From Pseudomonadota bacterium (lineage in GTDB: Bacteria > Pseudomonadota > Alphaproteobacteria > UBA1280 > UBA12223): a DNA stretch of 26,894 nt. Both the position numbers and the translations under genes were made by a program. Location of the stretch: contig PTJW01000003.1 in NCBI GenBank assembly GCA_002937495.1, positions 1 through 26,894 of the forward strand, written 5' to 3'. Of the stretch, positions 12,964 through 20,591 are shown one piece after another (the stretch's first letter is position 1; every line of letters begins with the position of its first letter). The notes below the pieces were generated by a model. The model did not search any database, was not told the DNA's origin, and saw nothing but the letters and a program-made list of their open reading frames with translations.

Positions 12964-14475
12964 TTAGTAAGCTCTTGCGAATAATACTCTTTGTTTTGAA
13001 GGTTCACCTGTAAATGCACATTTGCCTTCTTTACCTTCTTCAGTAAATGGTAGGCATCTGATAGTTACGCCTAAATCTTCTTTAATTTTAGCTTCAAGGT
13101 CTGCATCACCATTCCAGTGAGTTAGTGCAAAACCTGGTGCTCTTGCACCTTCTTCATCTTTTGCAAAGAATGTATAGAATTCTTCTTTAGTGTCAATTTT
13201 TTTAATATTGTCATTAAGAAGAGTTTCAGCTTTTGCTAATAGGTTGTTGTGCATTTCATCTAAAGTAGCTTTAATTGATGATACAAATTCGTTTCTATCA
13301 ATAGCTTTTTTATCTTTAGGGCTTAAGTCACGGCGACCCATAAATACAGTGTTTTGCTCTAGTTCCTTAGCGCCAATTTCTAAACGAACAGGGATGCCTT
13401 TTCTTACCCAGTCCCATGATCTAGAGTTAGAGTCTGAATCATCAAGAACAACATCTAGTGCTCGGCCATAATATGCCATTTCTTCAAGCTCACTTTTTAT
13501 ATTTTTACAATATTCTAAAACATCTTCTGCTTTTTCTTTGTTCTTAAGCATTGGAATAATAACAATGTGAGATGGAGCAACTCTTGGCGGTAATACTAAA
13601 CCGTCATCATCAGAGTGAGTCGCAATTAAGCCACCAATTTGACGAGTTGATACACCCCATGATGTAGTGTATGCAAACTCTTCTTTACCTTCTTTAGATT
13701 GGAATTTAATGCCTAAAGATTTTGAGAATTTTTGACCTAAGAAGTGTGAAGTACCAGCTTGTAGTGCTTTTAGTTCCTGTGTCATTGTTTCAAATGTATA
13801 AGTATCTTCTGCACCTGGGAATTTTTCTGACTCTGATTTAGGGCCAGAAATAGAAGGAATAGCCATTAAGTCACGGTTAACATCAGTATAAACATTTAGC
13901 ATTTCCATAGTCATTTTTTCTGCTTCTTCAGCAGTTGCATGAACAGTATGTCCCTCTTGCCATAAAAATTCAGAAGTTCTAAGGAATGATCTTGTTCTGT
14001 TCTCCCATCTCATAACATTAGCCCACTGGTTAATGCAAAGTGGTAAATCACGGTATGAGTTTACCCATCTTGAGAATGCTTCACCAATAATCATTTCTGA
14101 AGTAGGCCTAACAATGTAAGGGTCTTCTAGTTTTCCTGCTGGTACTAGTTTACCGTTTTCATCTTTTATTAGTTTTGAGTGAGTAACAATTGCAGTTTCA
14201 GTAGCAAAGCCATCAACATGCTCAGCTTCTTTTTGTAGGTACTCTAGAGGGATTAATAGTGGGAAGTATGCATTTTGTGCACCTTTAGCTTTAAAGTGTT
14301 TGTCAAATTCTGTTTTAATATTTTCCCAAATACCTAAGCCCCAAGGTTTAATTGTCATGCAGCCTCTAACAGGAGAGTTTTCTGCTAACTCAGCCATTTT
14401 AACAACTTCTAAATACCACTTAGAGTAATTTTCTTCTCTTGTAACGCTTAGTGCGTTCATTTGTTTTTTTGTCAT
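12964..14475 (-). CDS. proS: Prolyl-tRNA synthetase, archaeal/eukaryal type
   Basis: ProRS charges tRNA-Pro. The 503-residue protein belongs to the archaeal/eukaryal-like ProRS branch, not the usual proteobacterial form. It has the N-terminal ENYSKWYLEVVKMAELA, then IKPWGLGIWENI, RPTSEMIIGEAFSRW, WENRTRSFLRTSEFLWQEGH (motif 2), GTSHFLGQKFSKSLG, and a C-terminal extension ending in the family's terminal Tyr (VLFARAY) after a reduced zinc-type domain. No bacterial editing (INS) domain lies between motifs 2 and 3. AAGGA stands upstream of the ATG. It is downstream of lysS on the same strand, with a terminator-like hairpin between. Most Alphaproteobacteria use a bacterial-type ProRS, so replacement by transfer is likely. 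Confidence 0.95.
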   Translation of the reverse strand: MTKKQMNALSVTREENYSKWYLEVVKMAELAENSPVRGCMTIKPWGLGIWENIKTEFDKHFKAKGAQNAYFPLLIPLEYLQKEAEHVDGFATETAIVTHSKLIKDENGKLVPAGKLEDPYIVRPTSEMIIGEAFSRWVNSYRDLPLCINQWANVMRWENRTRSFLRTSEFLWQEGHTVHATAEEAEKMTMEMLNVYTDVNRDLMAIPSISGPKSESEKFPGAEDTYTFETMTQELKALQAGTSHFLGQKFSKSLGIKFQSKEGKEEFAYTTSWGVSTRQIGGLIATHSDDDGLVLPPRVAPSHIVIIPMLKNKEKAEDVLEYCKNIKSELEEMAYYGRALDVVLDDSDSNSRSWDWVRKGIPVRLEIGAKELEQNTVFMGRRDLSPKDKKAIDRNEFVSSIKATLDEMHNNLLAKAETLLNDNIKKIDTKEEFYTFFAKDEEGARAPGFALTHWNGDADLEAKIKEDLGVTIRCLPFTEEGKEGKCAFTGEPSKQRVLFARAY

Positions 14476-14497
14476 TTTTAAACATCCTTTTTGTTAT

Positions 14498-14523
14498 AAA
14501 AGCCCAGGGGTTAACCTGAGCTT
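14498..14523 (-). terminator. Hairpin terminator between lysS and proS
   Basis: On the minus-strand transcript AAGCTCAGG pairs with CCTGGGCTT over 9 bp, one of them a G-U that would be a mismatch on the other strand. It is followed by a short U run. The U tract is only about four long, so it may be partial, letting some transcription continue into proS. Confidence 0.6.
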
Positions 14524-14540
14524 ATATAATTAAATTTATA

Positions 14541-16040
14541 TTACTCAGCTTCTGCCTTCATGTGAGGGAAGAAGATAACATCTCTAATTGATGGAGCATT
14601 AGTTAAAAGCATAACGAATCTATCGATACCTAAACCAGCACCACCTGTAGGCATTAAACCGTACTCTAAAGCTCTTACGAAGTCTTTATCATAAGGCATT
14701 GCTTCTTCATCGCCTTCTTTAGCTTGTTCCATTTGACCAGCAAATCTTTCTGCTTGGTCAATAGGGTCGTTTAGCTCTGAGAATAGGTTAGAGTATTCAC
14801 GGCCAGCAATAAATAGCTCAGCTCTTTCAGTTTCTGTAGTAGAACCTTCGTGAAGTTTAGCTAATGGAGAAACTTCAATTGGGTGGTCCATAATAAATGT
14901 TGGGTTAACGATGTGGTGTTCACATAGCTCTTCAAAACATTCGTTTAAGATAAAACCAAATGACCAGCCATCTTTAGCATGTACGCCTTTAGCTTTAGCA
15001 AAAGCTCTAATTGAAGCTTCATCAGCTAGATCAGCATCTGTAGCGCCACCCCATTTTTTAACAGCATCTTTCATTGATACTCTTGCCCAGTCTTCAGGCT
15101 TGAATGAAATTTCAACATCGCCATAAGTTAGCTCTAGGCCACCAGTTACTTTTTCACAAACTGTTGTCATTAGGTCTTGTACAAAGTCCATTTGGTCATG
15201 GTAGTTCATGTGTGTACCATACCATTCTAGCATTGTAAATTCAGGGTTGTGACGAGTCGATACACCTTCGTTTCTAAAGTTTTTACCAATTTCAAATACT
15301 CTATCAAAGCCACCAACTACTAATCTTTTTAGATATAGCTCAGGTGCAACTCTCATGTACATAGGCATGTCTAGTGCGTTATGGTGAGTTACAAATGGGC
15401 TTGCTGAAGCACCACCTTGTAGAACCTGCATCGCTGGAGTTTCAACTTCCATGTAGTCTCTACCTGCAAAGTAATTTCTTACTTCTGAGATGATTTGGCT
15501 TCTTTTTCTGAATGTTTCTCTAACATCTTTGTTCATGATTAGGTCAACATAACGCTGTCTGTATCTAACTTCTGTATCTGTTAAACCGTGGAACTTGTCT
15601 GGTAGAGGTCTTAAAGTTTTGTTTAATAGTCTCCATTCAGTTACTTGTAGTGTCATTTCACCTGTGTTTGTCATACCCATAGTACCTGTAGCACCAATTA
15701 GGTCGCCTAAATCTGAATAGTTTTTGAAGAATTTAAACTCATCTTCACCAACGCCATCAACTGAAATAGCAATTTGAATATCATCAGAGCCATCTTGCAC
15801 TCTAACAAATGCAAGTTTACCCATTTTACGCATAAACATAATACGTCCAGCAATAGAAAATACTTCTTCGCCAGCTGCTTCTATAATTTCTTCTCTTGTT
15901 TCAAACTTCTTGTACTTCTTAACAATGTCAGCAATCTTATGTTTGGGCTTAAAGTCGTTAGGGTACATGTTCTTACCCATAGCTTTAATCTCATTGAATT
16001 TTTCTTTTCTAGCTAACATTATTTGGTTCATATCTTCCAT
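14541..16040 (-). CDS. lysS: Lysyl-tRNA synthetase, class II
   Basis: Charges tRNA-Lys. The 499-residue protein is a standard bacterial class II LysRS. The OB-fold anticodon-binding domain covers about 55-165 (VFSIAGRIMFMRKMGKLAF). Motif 1 is near VRNYFAGRDYMEVETPAMQ, motif 2 is FEIGKNFRNEGVSTRHNPEF, and motif 3 is GAGLGIDRFVMLL. The start at 16040 has AAGGAGT seven bases upstream; the ATG three codons later is possible. Most Alphaproteobacteria use the unrelated class I LysRS, so this form is notable here. The leader contains two mutually exclusive hairpins that involve the ribosome binding site. Confidence 0.96.
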   Translation of the reverse strand: MEDMNQIMLARKEKFNEIKAMGKNMYPNDFKPKHKIADIVKKYKKFETREEIIEAAGEEVFSIAGRIMFMRKMGKLAFVRVQDGSDDIQIAISVDGVGEDEFKFFKNYSDLGDLIGATGTMGMTNTGEMTLQVTEWRLLNKTLRPLPDKFHGLTDTEVRYRQRYVDLIMNKDVRETFRKRSQIISEVRNYFAGRDYMEVETPAMQVLQGGASASPFVTHHNALDMPMYMRVAPELYLKRLVVGGFDRVFEIGKNFRNEGVSTRHNPEFTMLEWYGTHMNYHDQMDFVQDLMTTVCEKVTGGLELTYGDVEISFKPEDWARVSMKDAVKKWGGATDADLADEASIRAFAKAKGVHAKDGWSFGFILNECFEELCEHHIVNPTFIMDHPIEVSPLAKLHEGSTTETERAELFIAGREYSNLFSELNDPIDQAERFAGQMEQAKEGDEEAMPYDKDFVRALEYGLMPTGGAGLGIDRFVMLLTNAPSIRDVIFFPHMKAEAE

Positions 16041-16050
16041 ATGAAGTACT

Positions 16051-16080
16051 CCTTTAAATTTAAAGGCATTTTTTGCCTTT
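16051..16080 (-). promoter_or_regulatory. lysS leader: two mutually exclusive hairpins covering the ribosome binding site
   Basis: CCTTTAAATTTAAAGG (16051-16066) is a perfect 16-bp palindrome. On the lysS mRNA its 3' arm is the AAAGG of the ribosome binding site, so folding would hide it. The same CCTTT is also the 3' arm of a second hairpin, AAAGGCA / TGCCTTT (16080-16074 with 16068-16062, 5-nt loop). The two cannot form together. This geometry permits translational control, but it may be coincidence in AT-rich DNA. Confidence 0.4.
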
Positions 16081-16355
16081 TTATTGATTATATTTATAAG
16101 TTGAAAACAAGTGGTTTAAATTTAACCACGACTGTTTTAAATTATAATAAAAAATCAGCGGTTTTTCAAGAAAAAATCTTGATAATTATAAAAAATATAA
16201 TGTTTTTTTACTTAAGTAATATTCTTACTTTGTTTTTGTGAGATTAATAGATGCTTTTTTGTTTAAATTTAAATTGTATTTTTTTTATTTCTGCTAGTAA
16301 TAAAAATTAAAATGCGTTATGATTAATTTAGAATAATGAATGGAGAATTTTAATT
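16081..16355. other. Divergent intergenic region lysS / rmuC
   Basis: With the lysS leader, this completes a 315-base gap without a gene. It contains a near-palindrome GTGGTTTAAATTTAACCAC (16111-16129, perfect apart from one extra T). The word TTTAAATTTAA occurs at 16115-16125 and 16262-16272, and again in the lysS leader at 16053-16063. A TATAAT on the minus strand (16092-16087) may serve lysS, without a good -35. The rmuC promoter is not obvious; rmuC has GGAG about 11 bases before its ATG. Confidence 0.5.
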
Positions 16356-17477
16356 ATGCTTGAAGCAGTATTTTTATTAGTAGGTATGATTATTGGTGCA
16401 GCAATTGTTTGGGCTGTTAACCACTTTTTAATTAAAAAAGACAGTGAAAAAAATGAACACATGAAGGCTATTTTTAATGAGCTTTCACAAAATGCTTTAG
16501 ATTCACAGTCTGAAAGATTTTTACAGCTTGCCCAGGCAAAGTTAGAGGCACAAACTAAAGAAGGTGAAAAAGATTTAGAAGGTAAGAAAAAACTTATCGA
16601 TAGTTCTTTAGGTAATTTAAAGCAAGATTTAAATAAGGTTGAAAATCTAATTAGTGAAATGGAAAAACAAAGAAGTCAGTCGTATGGTTCTTTAGCAAAC
16701 CAGCTAAAAACAGCAACTGAGCAAACAGTTTCATTACAGCAAGTTACTAATGAACTAAAATCAGTATTATCAAATACTAAAGTTCGTGGCCAATGGGGTG
16801 AGCGAATGGCTGAAGATATTTTAAGAATGGCTGGCTTTATTGAAGGTGTTCAATATGAAAAGCAAGAAATGCAAGAAGGTGGTAAGTCAAAGCCTGATTT
16901 TACATTTAAAATGCCAGATGGTCATATCTTAAATATGGATGTTAAATTTCCGCTTAATAGTTATTTAAATTATTTATCTGCAGAAGCTGAAACTGATAAA
17001 GAAGCATATAAAAAGCAGTTTTTAAGAGATGCTAAACTAAGAATTACAGAAATTGGCGATAGAAACTATATTAATAACAATACACTAGATTATGTTCTTC
17101 TGTTTATCCCTAATGAGCAGGTTTACAGCTTTATTAACGAGCATGACAGAACAATTTTAGACGAAGCATTAAAAAGAAAAGTTATTATTTGCGGACCTAA
17201 TACATTGTATGCTATTTTAGCTGTTGTTAGACAAGCAGCGGATAACTTCCAGTTAGAAAAAACATCTTCTGAAATTTTAAAAGTGCTTGCTGACTTTAAA
17301 AAGCAATGGGGCTTATACACAAATGAATTTGAAAAGCTAGAAAAGCAATTCGATACTTTTGAAAAAACATTTGCTAATGTAAAATCTAATAGGTCAAGAC
17401 TATTAGAAAAGCAACTTGATAAAGTTGAAGAATTAAGAAATAGAGAAACTATTAAGCTTTTAGAAGAACAACAATAA
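16356..17477 (+). CDS. rmuC: DNA recombination protein RmuC
   Basis: RmuC limits rearrangements at inverted repeats in E. coli and has a nuclease-like core, with its exact activity undefined. The 373-residue protein has the family order: an N-terminal membrane helix (about 4-25, VFLLVGMIIGAAIVWAV), a long coiled coil (about 30-135), then the core with KVRGQWGERMAEDILRMAG, KPDFTFKMPDGHILNMDVKF and, later, VLLFIPNEQVYSF and KVIICGPNTLYAILAVVRQA, and a final coiled coil. The Asp/Lys in NMDVKFP fit a restriction-endonuclease-like active site. It is followed after 17 bases by gloB, so the two form an operon. Confidence 0.95.
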   Translation: MLEAVFLLVGMIIGAAIVWAVNHFLIKKDSEKNEHMKAIFNELSQNALDSQSERFLQLAQAKLEAQTKEGEKDLEGKKKLIDSSLGNLKQDLNKVENLISEMEKQRSQSYGSLANQLKTATEQTVSLQQVTNELKSVLSNTKVRGQWGERMAEDILRMAGFIEGVQYEKQEMQEGGKSKPDFTFKMPDGHILNMDVKFPLNSYLNYLSAEAETDKEAYKKQFLRDAKLRITEIGDRNYINNNTLDYVLLFIPNEQVYSFINEHDRTILDEALKRKVIICGPNTLYAILAVVRQAADNFQLEKTSSEILKVLADFKKQWGLYTNEFEKLEKQFDTFEKTFANVKSNRSRLLEKQLDKVEELRNRETIKLLEEQQ

Positions 17478-17494
17478 GGAAAAATAGACGCTTT

Positions 17495-18238
17495 ATGTTA
17501 AAAGTTGAAATTGTAAAATCTTTACAAAATAACTACATTTTTGTTTTAACTTGTACTCAAACAGGTAAAACATCTGTTGTTGATCCATCTCAGGCGCTAG
17601 AGGTAGAAGAGCATTTAAATGGTAAAAGGGTAGATATCATTTTAAATACTCACCAACATGATGATCATTGTTATGGTATTAAAGAATTAGTAGAAAAACA
17701 TCATTGTCATGTTTATTGCCCAGTTAATGATATTAAAGATGGTATTGGAGCAGTAAAATATGTTGAAGATAGGTCTTTACTAACAGGTTTAAGAGCTAAA
17801 GATACTATTAATATTGGTGAAGTTCAGTTAGAGGTTATGGAAATTCCTGGGCATACTATGAATCACATCGCTTATTTTGTACCATCACAAAACTTACTAT
17901 TTAGTGGTGATACTTTATTTGCAGCTGGTTGTGGTAACACATTTGATGGTGATGTTGAGGCTTTATATAATACTTTAAATAAATTTAAGTTTTTACCAAA
18001 AGATACAAAAGTGTTTTGCTCACATGAGTATACTCTTAATAATATTGAATTTGCTTTAAGAGAGTATCCTCAGCTTGAAACTTTAAAATCAAGATATGAA
18101 AATGCCAAGGTCTTATTAGCAAATAATATCCCATTAGTACCATTGCATTTATCTGAAGAGCTATTTACAAATCCGTTTTTATTAGCTCCTGATTTAGAGT
18201 TTTTTAAAGACTTAAGAGCAAAAAAGGATAAATTTTAA
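17495..18238 (+). CDS. gloB: Hydroxyacylglutathione hydrolase (glyoxalase II)
   Basis: GloB hydrolyses S-lactoylglutathione to lactate and glutathione, the second step of methylglyoxal detoxification. The 247 residues are normal length. The metallo-beta-lactamase fold is seen from TH53-Q-H55-D-D57-H58, with further metal ligands in IPGH120, SGD139 and SH177EYT. A conserved C-terminal segment ends with NPFL followed by a basic tail (RAKKDKF). The usual GCGRLFEG is GCGNTFDG here, a small change close to the active site. It is co-transcribed with rmuC. Related MBL thioesterases are possible, but length and C-terminal helical part fit glyoxalase II. Confidence 0.93.
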   Translation: MLKVEIVKSLQNNYIFVLTCTQTGKTSVVDPSQALEVEEHLNGKRVDIILNTHQHDDHCYGIKELVEKHHCHVYCPVNDIKDGIGAVKYVEDRSLLTGLRAKDTINIGEVQLEVMEIPGHTMNHIAYFVPSQNLLFSGDTLFAAGCGNTFDGDVEALYNTLNKFKFLPKDTKVFCSHEYTLNNIEFALREYPQLETLKSRYENAKVLLANNIPLVPLHLSEELFTNPFLLAPDLEFFKDLRAKKDKF

Positions 18239-18241
18239 TTT

Positions 18242-18262
18242 GCTTAAAGTAATTATTTAAGC
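18242..18262. repeat. Inverted repeat between gloB and fliX
   Basis: GCTTAAA (18242-18248) and TTTAAGC (18256-18262) form a perfect 7-bp inverted repeat with a 7-nt centre directly after gloB. There is no U tract, so it is a weak terminator at best, or an operator in front of fliX. Confidence 0.4.
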
Positions 18263-18305
18263 TATTATTGTTTAAAGAATAAGAAAAAAGGAAGCTGTTA
18301 AAAAT

Positions 18306-18722
18306 ATGAATATTAAAGTAAATAACTCTTCATCTGTAAAAAAAGCAGGTAAAACGTCAAAATCTAAAGCATCTTCTGCTGAGGGTTTAGGTTTCGCTAG
18401 TGCTTTAGAACAGGCTCAAGGTGCAAGCAAAGCTGAAGCAACATCTGCAGTATCATCTGTAGATGCGATTAATAGTTTTGTTTTAGATACTGCAGAGCAA
18501 GTTCCTACGCAATCAAAGCAAAGAGGTTATTATATTTTAGATTTATTAGAAGAGCTTGAGCAAGATATTTTAGAAGGTAAGCAAACTCAGGTTGCTGATA
18601 AACTAGAAAAAGCACTTGCAGTAGATTCAGTTGATAAAGATTCATTACCTCCTGTAGTTAAAGAATTAATGGATGAAATTGATGCAAGAGCAGCTATTGA
18701 ATTAGAGAAATTAAGAAGCTAA
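18306..18722 (+). CDS. fliX: Flagellar assembly regulator FliX
   Basis: FliX is an alphaproteobacterial factor that links flagellar class II assembly to the activity of the transcription activator FlbD in Caulobacter. The 138-residue protein has the typical layout: a low-complexity N-terminal 55 residues rich in Ser/Lys/Ala, a middle helix SSVDAINSFVLDTAEQV, then RGYYILDLLEELEQDILEG and the diagnostic C-terminal end LMDEIDARAAIELEKLRS, close to the family's 'EIetRaavElAKL'. AAGGA is about 13 bases upstream. It is monocistronic with its own terminator, away from the other flagellar genes at 23.7-25.5 kb. Whether FlbD is present cannot be seen here. Confidence 0.85.
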   Translation: MNIKVNNSSSVKKAGKTSKSKASSAEGLGFASALEQAQGASKAEATSAVSSVDAINSFVLDTAEQVPTQSKQRGYYILDLLEELEQDILEGKQTQVADKLEKALAVDSVDKDSLPPVVKELMDEIDARAAIELEKLRS

Positions 18723-18744
18723 ACACAAAAATTAGACTAAAATT

Positions 18745-18777
18745 AAAAGCCCAAATTTTGTAATTTGTGGCTTTTTT
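18745..18777 (+). terminator. Intrinsic terminator of fliX
   Basis: A 13-bp stem (AAAAGCCCAAATT with AATTTGTGGCTTTT, one bulged T) with a short loop and a T run, 22 bases after fliX. Confidence 0.83.
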
Positions 18778-18821
18778 GCCATAATTAGATGTTTTTGTTT
18801 GTATTTGTTAGTAAAATATAT

Positions 18822-18851
18822 TTGCATGAGTGTTAACTTTTTTGTTATTAT
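18822..18851 (+). promoter_or_regulatory. Promoter of the second secretion module
   Basis: TTGCAT (18822-18827), 18 bases and TATTAT (18846-18851), close to the AAGGAG of traL; the predicted leader is only about 15 bases. Confidence 0.5.
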
Positions 18852-18872
18852 ATAGCAAAAGGAGAATTTTTT

Positions 18873-19133
18873 ATGAGAGAAGTACCAAGAAATATTGATG
18901 CGCCGAGTAGAGCACCTGAGTTTGCTATTGCTTCAATGGTGTCTTATTATGGTGTTCAGTACCTTACAGAAAATCCTTTAATGGCATTTATCAGTTGTAT
19001 TCTGGTAAACTATGTTGTATATAGGGTAACAATTGGTAAGCCTGAAGGAGCGGCTTTCCGATTAATGTATAAACTTGGTGGTCTTAATAAATTAATTCCG
19101 TCTCCAAAAAAAGTAAAAAGATTTGAAATCTAA
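18873..19133 (+). CDS. traL: TraL-like type IV secretion protein
   Basis: TraL is a small inner-membrane component of F-type type IV secretion systems, equivalent to VirB3 and needed for pilus assembly. The 86-residue product has a typical N-terminal segment (REVPRNIDAPSRAPEF) followed by one or two hydrophobic helices (about 19-50) and a short basic C-terminal tail (KLIPSPKKVKRF). The length fits (about 85-105 in the family). The decisive evidence is synteny: traE and traK follow immediately, reproducing the L-E-K order of F-like transfer regions. AAGGAG lies about eight bases before the ATG. Taken alone the protein is too short for a firm call. Confidence 0.8.
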   Translation: MREVPRNIDAPSRAPEFAIASMVSYYGVQYLTENPLMAFISCILVNYVVYRVTIGKPEGAAFRLMYKLGGLNKLIPSPKKVKRFEI

Positions 19134-19157
19134 GTCTTAAAAATAAAGGGTAATATA

Positions 19158-19793
19158 GTGGACTTTATCGCTAGAGCAGGTAGCTTGATTGACCGTGGTC
19201 ACAGAATTATTGGTATTTTGTTAGTTGTAGTAGTTGTTCAATTCTTATGGGTACAATCTGTAAGAGAAGAAAAAGCAGTTTTACAAAGACAAATTAATAT
19301 TATGAACAAAACACAAAGTATTTATGTTGTTCCAAACTCACAGGCAGCTGTTTATAAGCCTGCAAGTAGTGAGCTATTACTTTCTACATTTGTAGACTTT
19401 GTATCTCAAAGCTTATTAACATATACTCATTCTAACTTAGAAGATCAGTATAAGAGTGTAAGTAAGTTTATGTCTCCAAAATTACTAGAGCTTTCAACAA
19501 AAGTTTACTTAGATGAAATTAAAAAATCTAAGCGTGAAGGTATCTCATCATTATTTATTGCAGATAGAACTTCTACAGAGCTAAGTGAATTTAGAGAAAC
19601 TGGTAAAGTTGATAGATACGGCCACAGAACATATGAAGTTATCTTAAAAGGTAAAAGACACTTTATTATGGGTGGTGTAGTTACTGAAACTAAAGACATG
19701 GAAATTGTGATGCACTTAAAAGAAACTACTGCATCTGAAGTAAATCCATTTGGTTTCGAAATTACTAAGTTTGCACAAAGAAAATCAAGATAA
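19158..19793 (+). CDS. traE: TraE-like type IV secretion protein (VirB5/VirB8-type family), GTG start
   Basis: TraE is an inner-membrane protein with one N-terminal helix and a periplasmic domain of VirB8-like fold, part of the F-type secretion core. The 211-residue protein starts GTG (AAAGGG seven bases upstream) and has a membrane helix at about 17-33 (RIIGILLVVVVVQFLWV). Then come VREEKAVLQRQINIM, a typical TraE juxtamembrane stretch, and a periplasmic domain with LLSTFVDFVSQSLLTYTHSN and KFMSPKLLE. The C-terminal strand part (GKRHFIMGGVVTETKDMEI) fits the fold. It is between traL (24 bases) and traK (51 bases). Confidence 0.86.
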   Translation: MDFIARAGSLIDRGHRIIGILLVVVVVQFLWVQSVREEKAVLQRQINIMNKTQSIYVVPNSQAAVYKPASSELLLSTFVDFVSQSLLTYTHSNLEDQYKSVSKFMSPKLLELSTKVYLDEIKKSKREGISSLFIADRTSTELSEFRETGKVDRYGHRTYEVILKGKRHFIMGGVVTETKDMEIVMHLKETTASEVNPFGFEITKFAQRKSR

Positions 19794-19844
19794 TTAACTA
19801 ATTTAAATAAAATAAGTTTTAACTTTAATAAGGGGTAAAATATA

Positions 19845-20564
19845 ATGAAAAAAATCTTATCAGCTATTTTTGTATTCATGCTAATGATTACAGTGGCTCA
19901 AGCTAAAAGCATTAAGTGGGAAGGCGATGAAGATGTTCTGTCAATCGGTTTAAACATGACAGACGTTTCTCAGGTTACATTCCCAGAGCCAATCATCAAC
20001 ATTACAGTTGAAGATCCTGACTATGTAGATGTTTTAGTAGTTCAAGGTTATGGTAATAAAACATTCAGAATGAAGTCAAACTATGACAACATGGCTACAA
20101 GAATGTTCTTAACTGGTAAATCAGGTAATACATATGTTGTAATCGTAACAACAGGTGTTCCTTACTATGCGATTGTTAAAATTGTAGATGGTACAAAAAT
20201 TAATACTATTGCAAAAGCAATTGCTAAAAAACTAGATGAAAACGCTTTAATTAGAGCTATGGCTTTAGATAAAGACGTTCCTGGTATTAACAGAGAAACA
20301 CACGTTATTCCTAACTGGTTCACTGGTTCAAACATTACATTTGAATTATCAGAAATTTGGCAAACACCATTACTAACAGGTTTAGTAGTACATGTTCAAA
20401 ACAAATCTTCAGTTGTTAATGAAGTTAATGTTCCAGCTATTAGCATTCCTAAAACTGATGAGTGGGGTGAGCTAAGAAAGGCTTCAATGGAAAACTTAAG
20501 ACTTGAGCCTTATGGTAAACCAGGTGATAAAGGTCTATTATTCTTAGTATTTACAAGACAATAA
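19845..20564 (+). CDS. traK: TraK-like type IV secretion protein (VirB9-type)
   Basis: TraK is the periplasmic VirB9-like member of the F-type core complex, bridging TraB and the lipoprotein TraV at the outer membrane. The 239-residue protein has a signal peptide (MKKILSAIFVFMLMITVAQA), close to F TraK's size. The N-terminal beta-rich domain shows the expected pattern: DVSQVTFPEPIINITVEDPD, then RMFLTGKSGNTYVVIVTTG, where family members read 'LFvkp....T.l.i'. The C-terminal part has WGELRKASMENLRLEPYGKP, similar to the VirB9 C-terminal strand region. No TraB gene follows, which is unusual because L-E-K-B is the common order. Expected partners must be elsewhere in the genome. Confidence 0.85.
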   Translation: MKKILSAIFVFMLMITVAQAKSIKWEGDEDVLSIGLNMTDVSQVTFPEPIINITVEDPDYVDVLVVQGYGNKTFRMKSNYDNMATRMFLTGKSGNTYVVIVTTGVPYYAIVKIVDGTKINTIAKAIAKKLDENALIRAMALDKDVPGINRETHVIPNWFTGSNITFELSEIWQTPLLTGLVVHVQNKSSVVNEVNVPAISIPKTDEWGELRKASMENLRLEPYGKPGDKGLLFLVFTRQ

Positions 20565-20591
20565 TAGATAATTAAAAAATAGGTTATTTAT

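Noticed and set aside
15774..16241. Two plus-strand open frames over the lysS start and the lysS/rmuC gap
   Set aside because: The first is antisense to lysS; the second covers the lysS leader with Phe/Leu/Lys-rich low-complexity content and no ribosome binding site.
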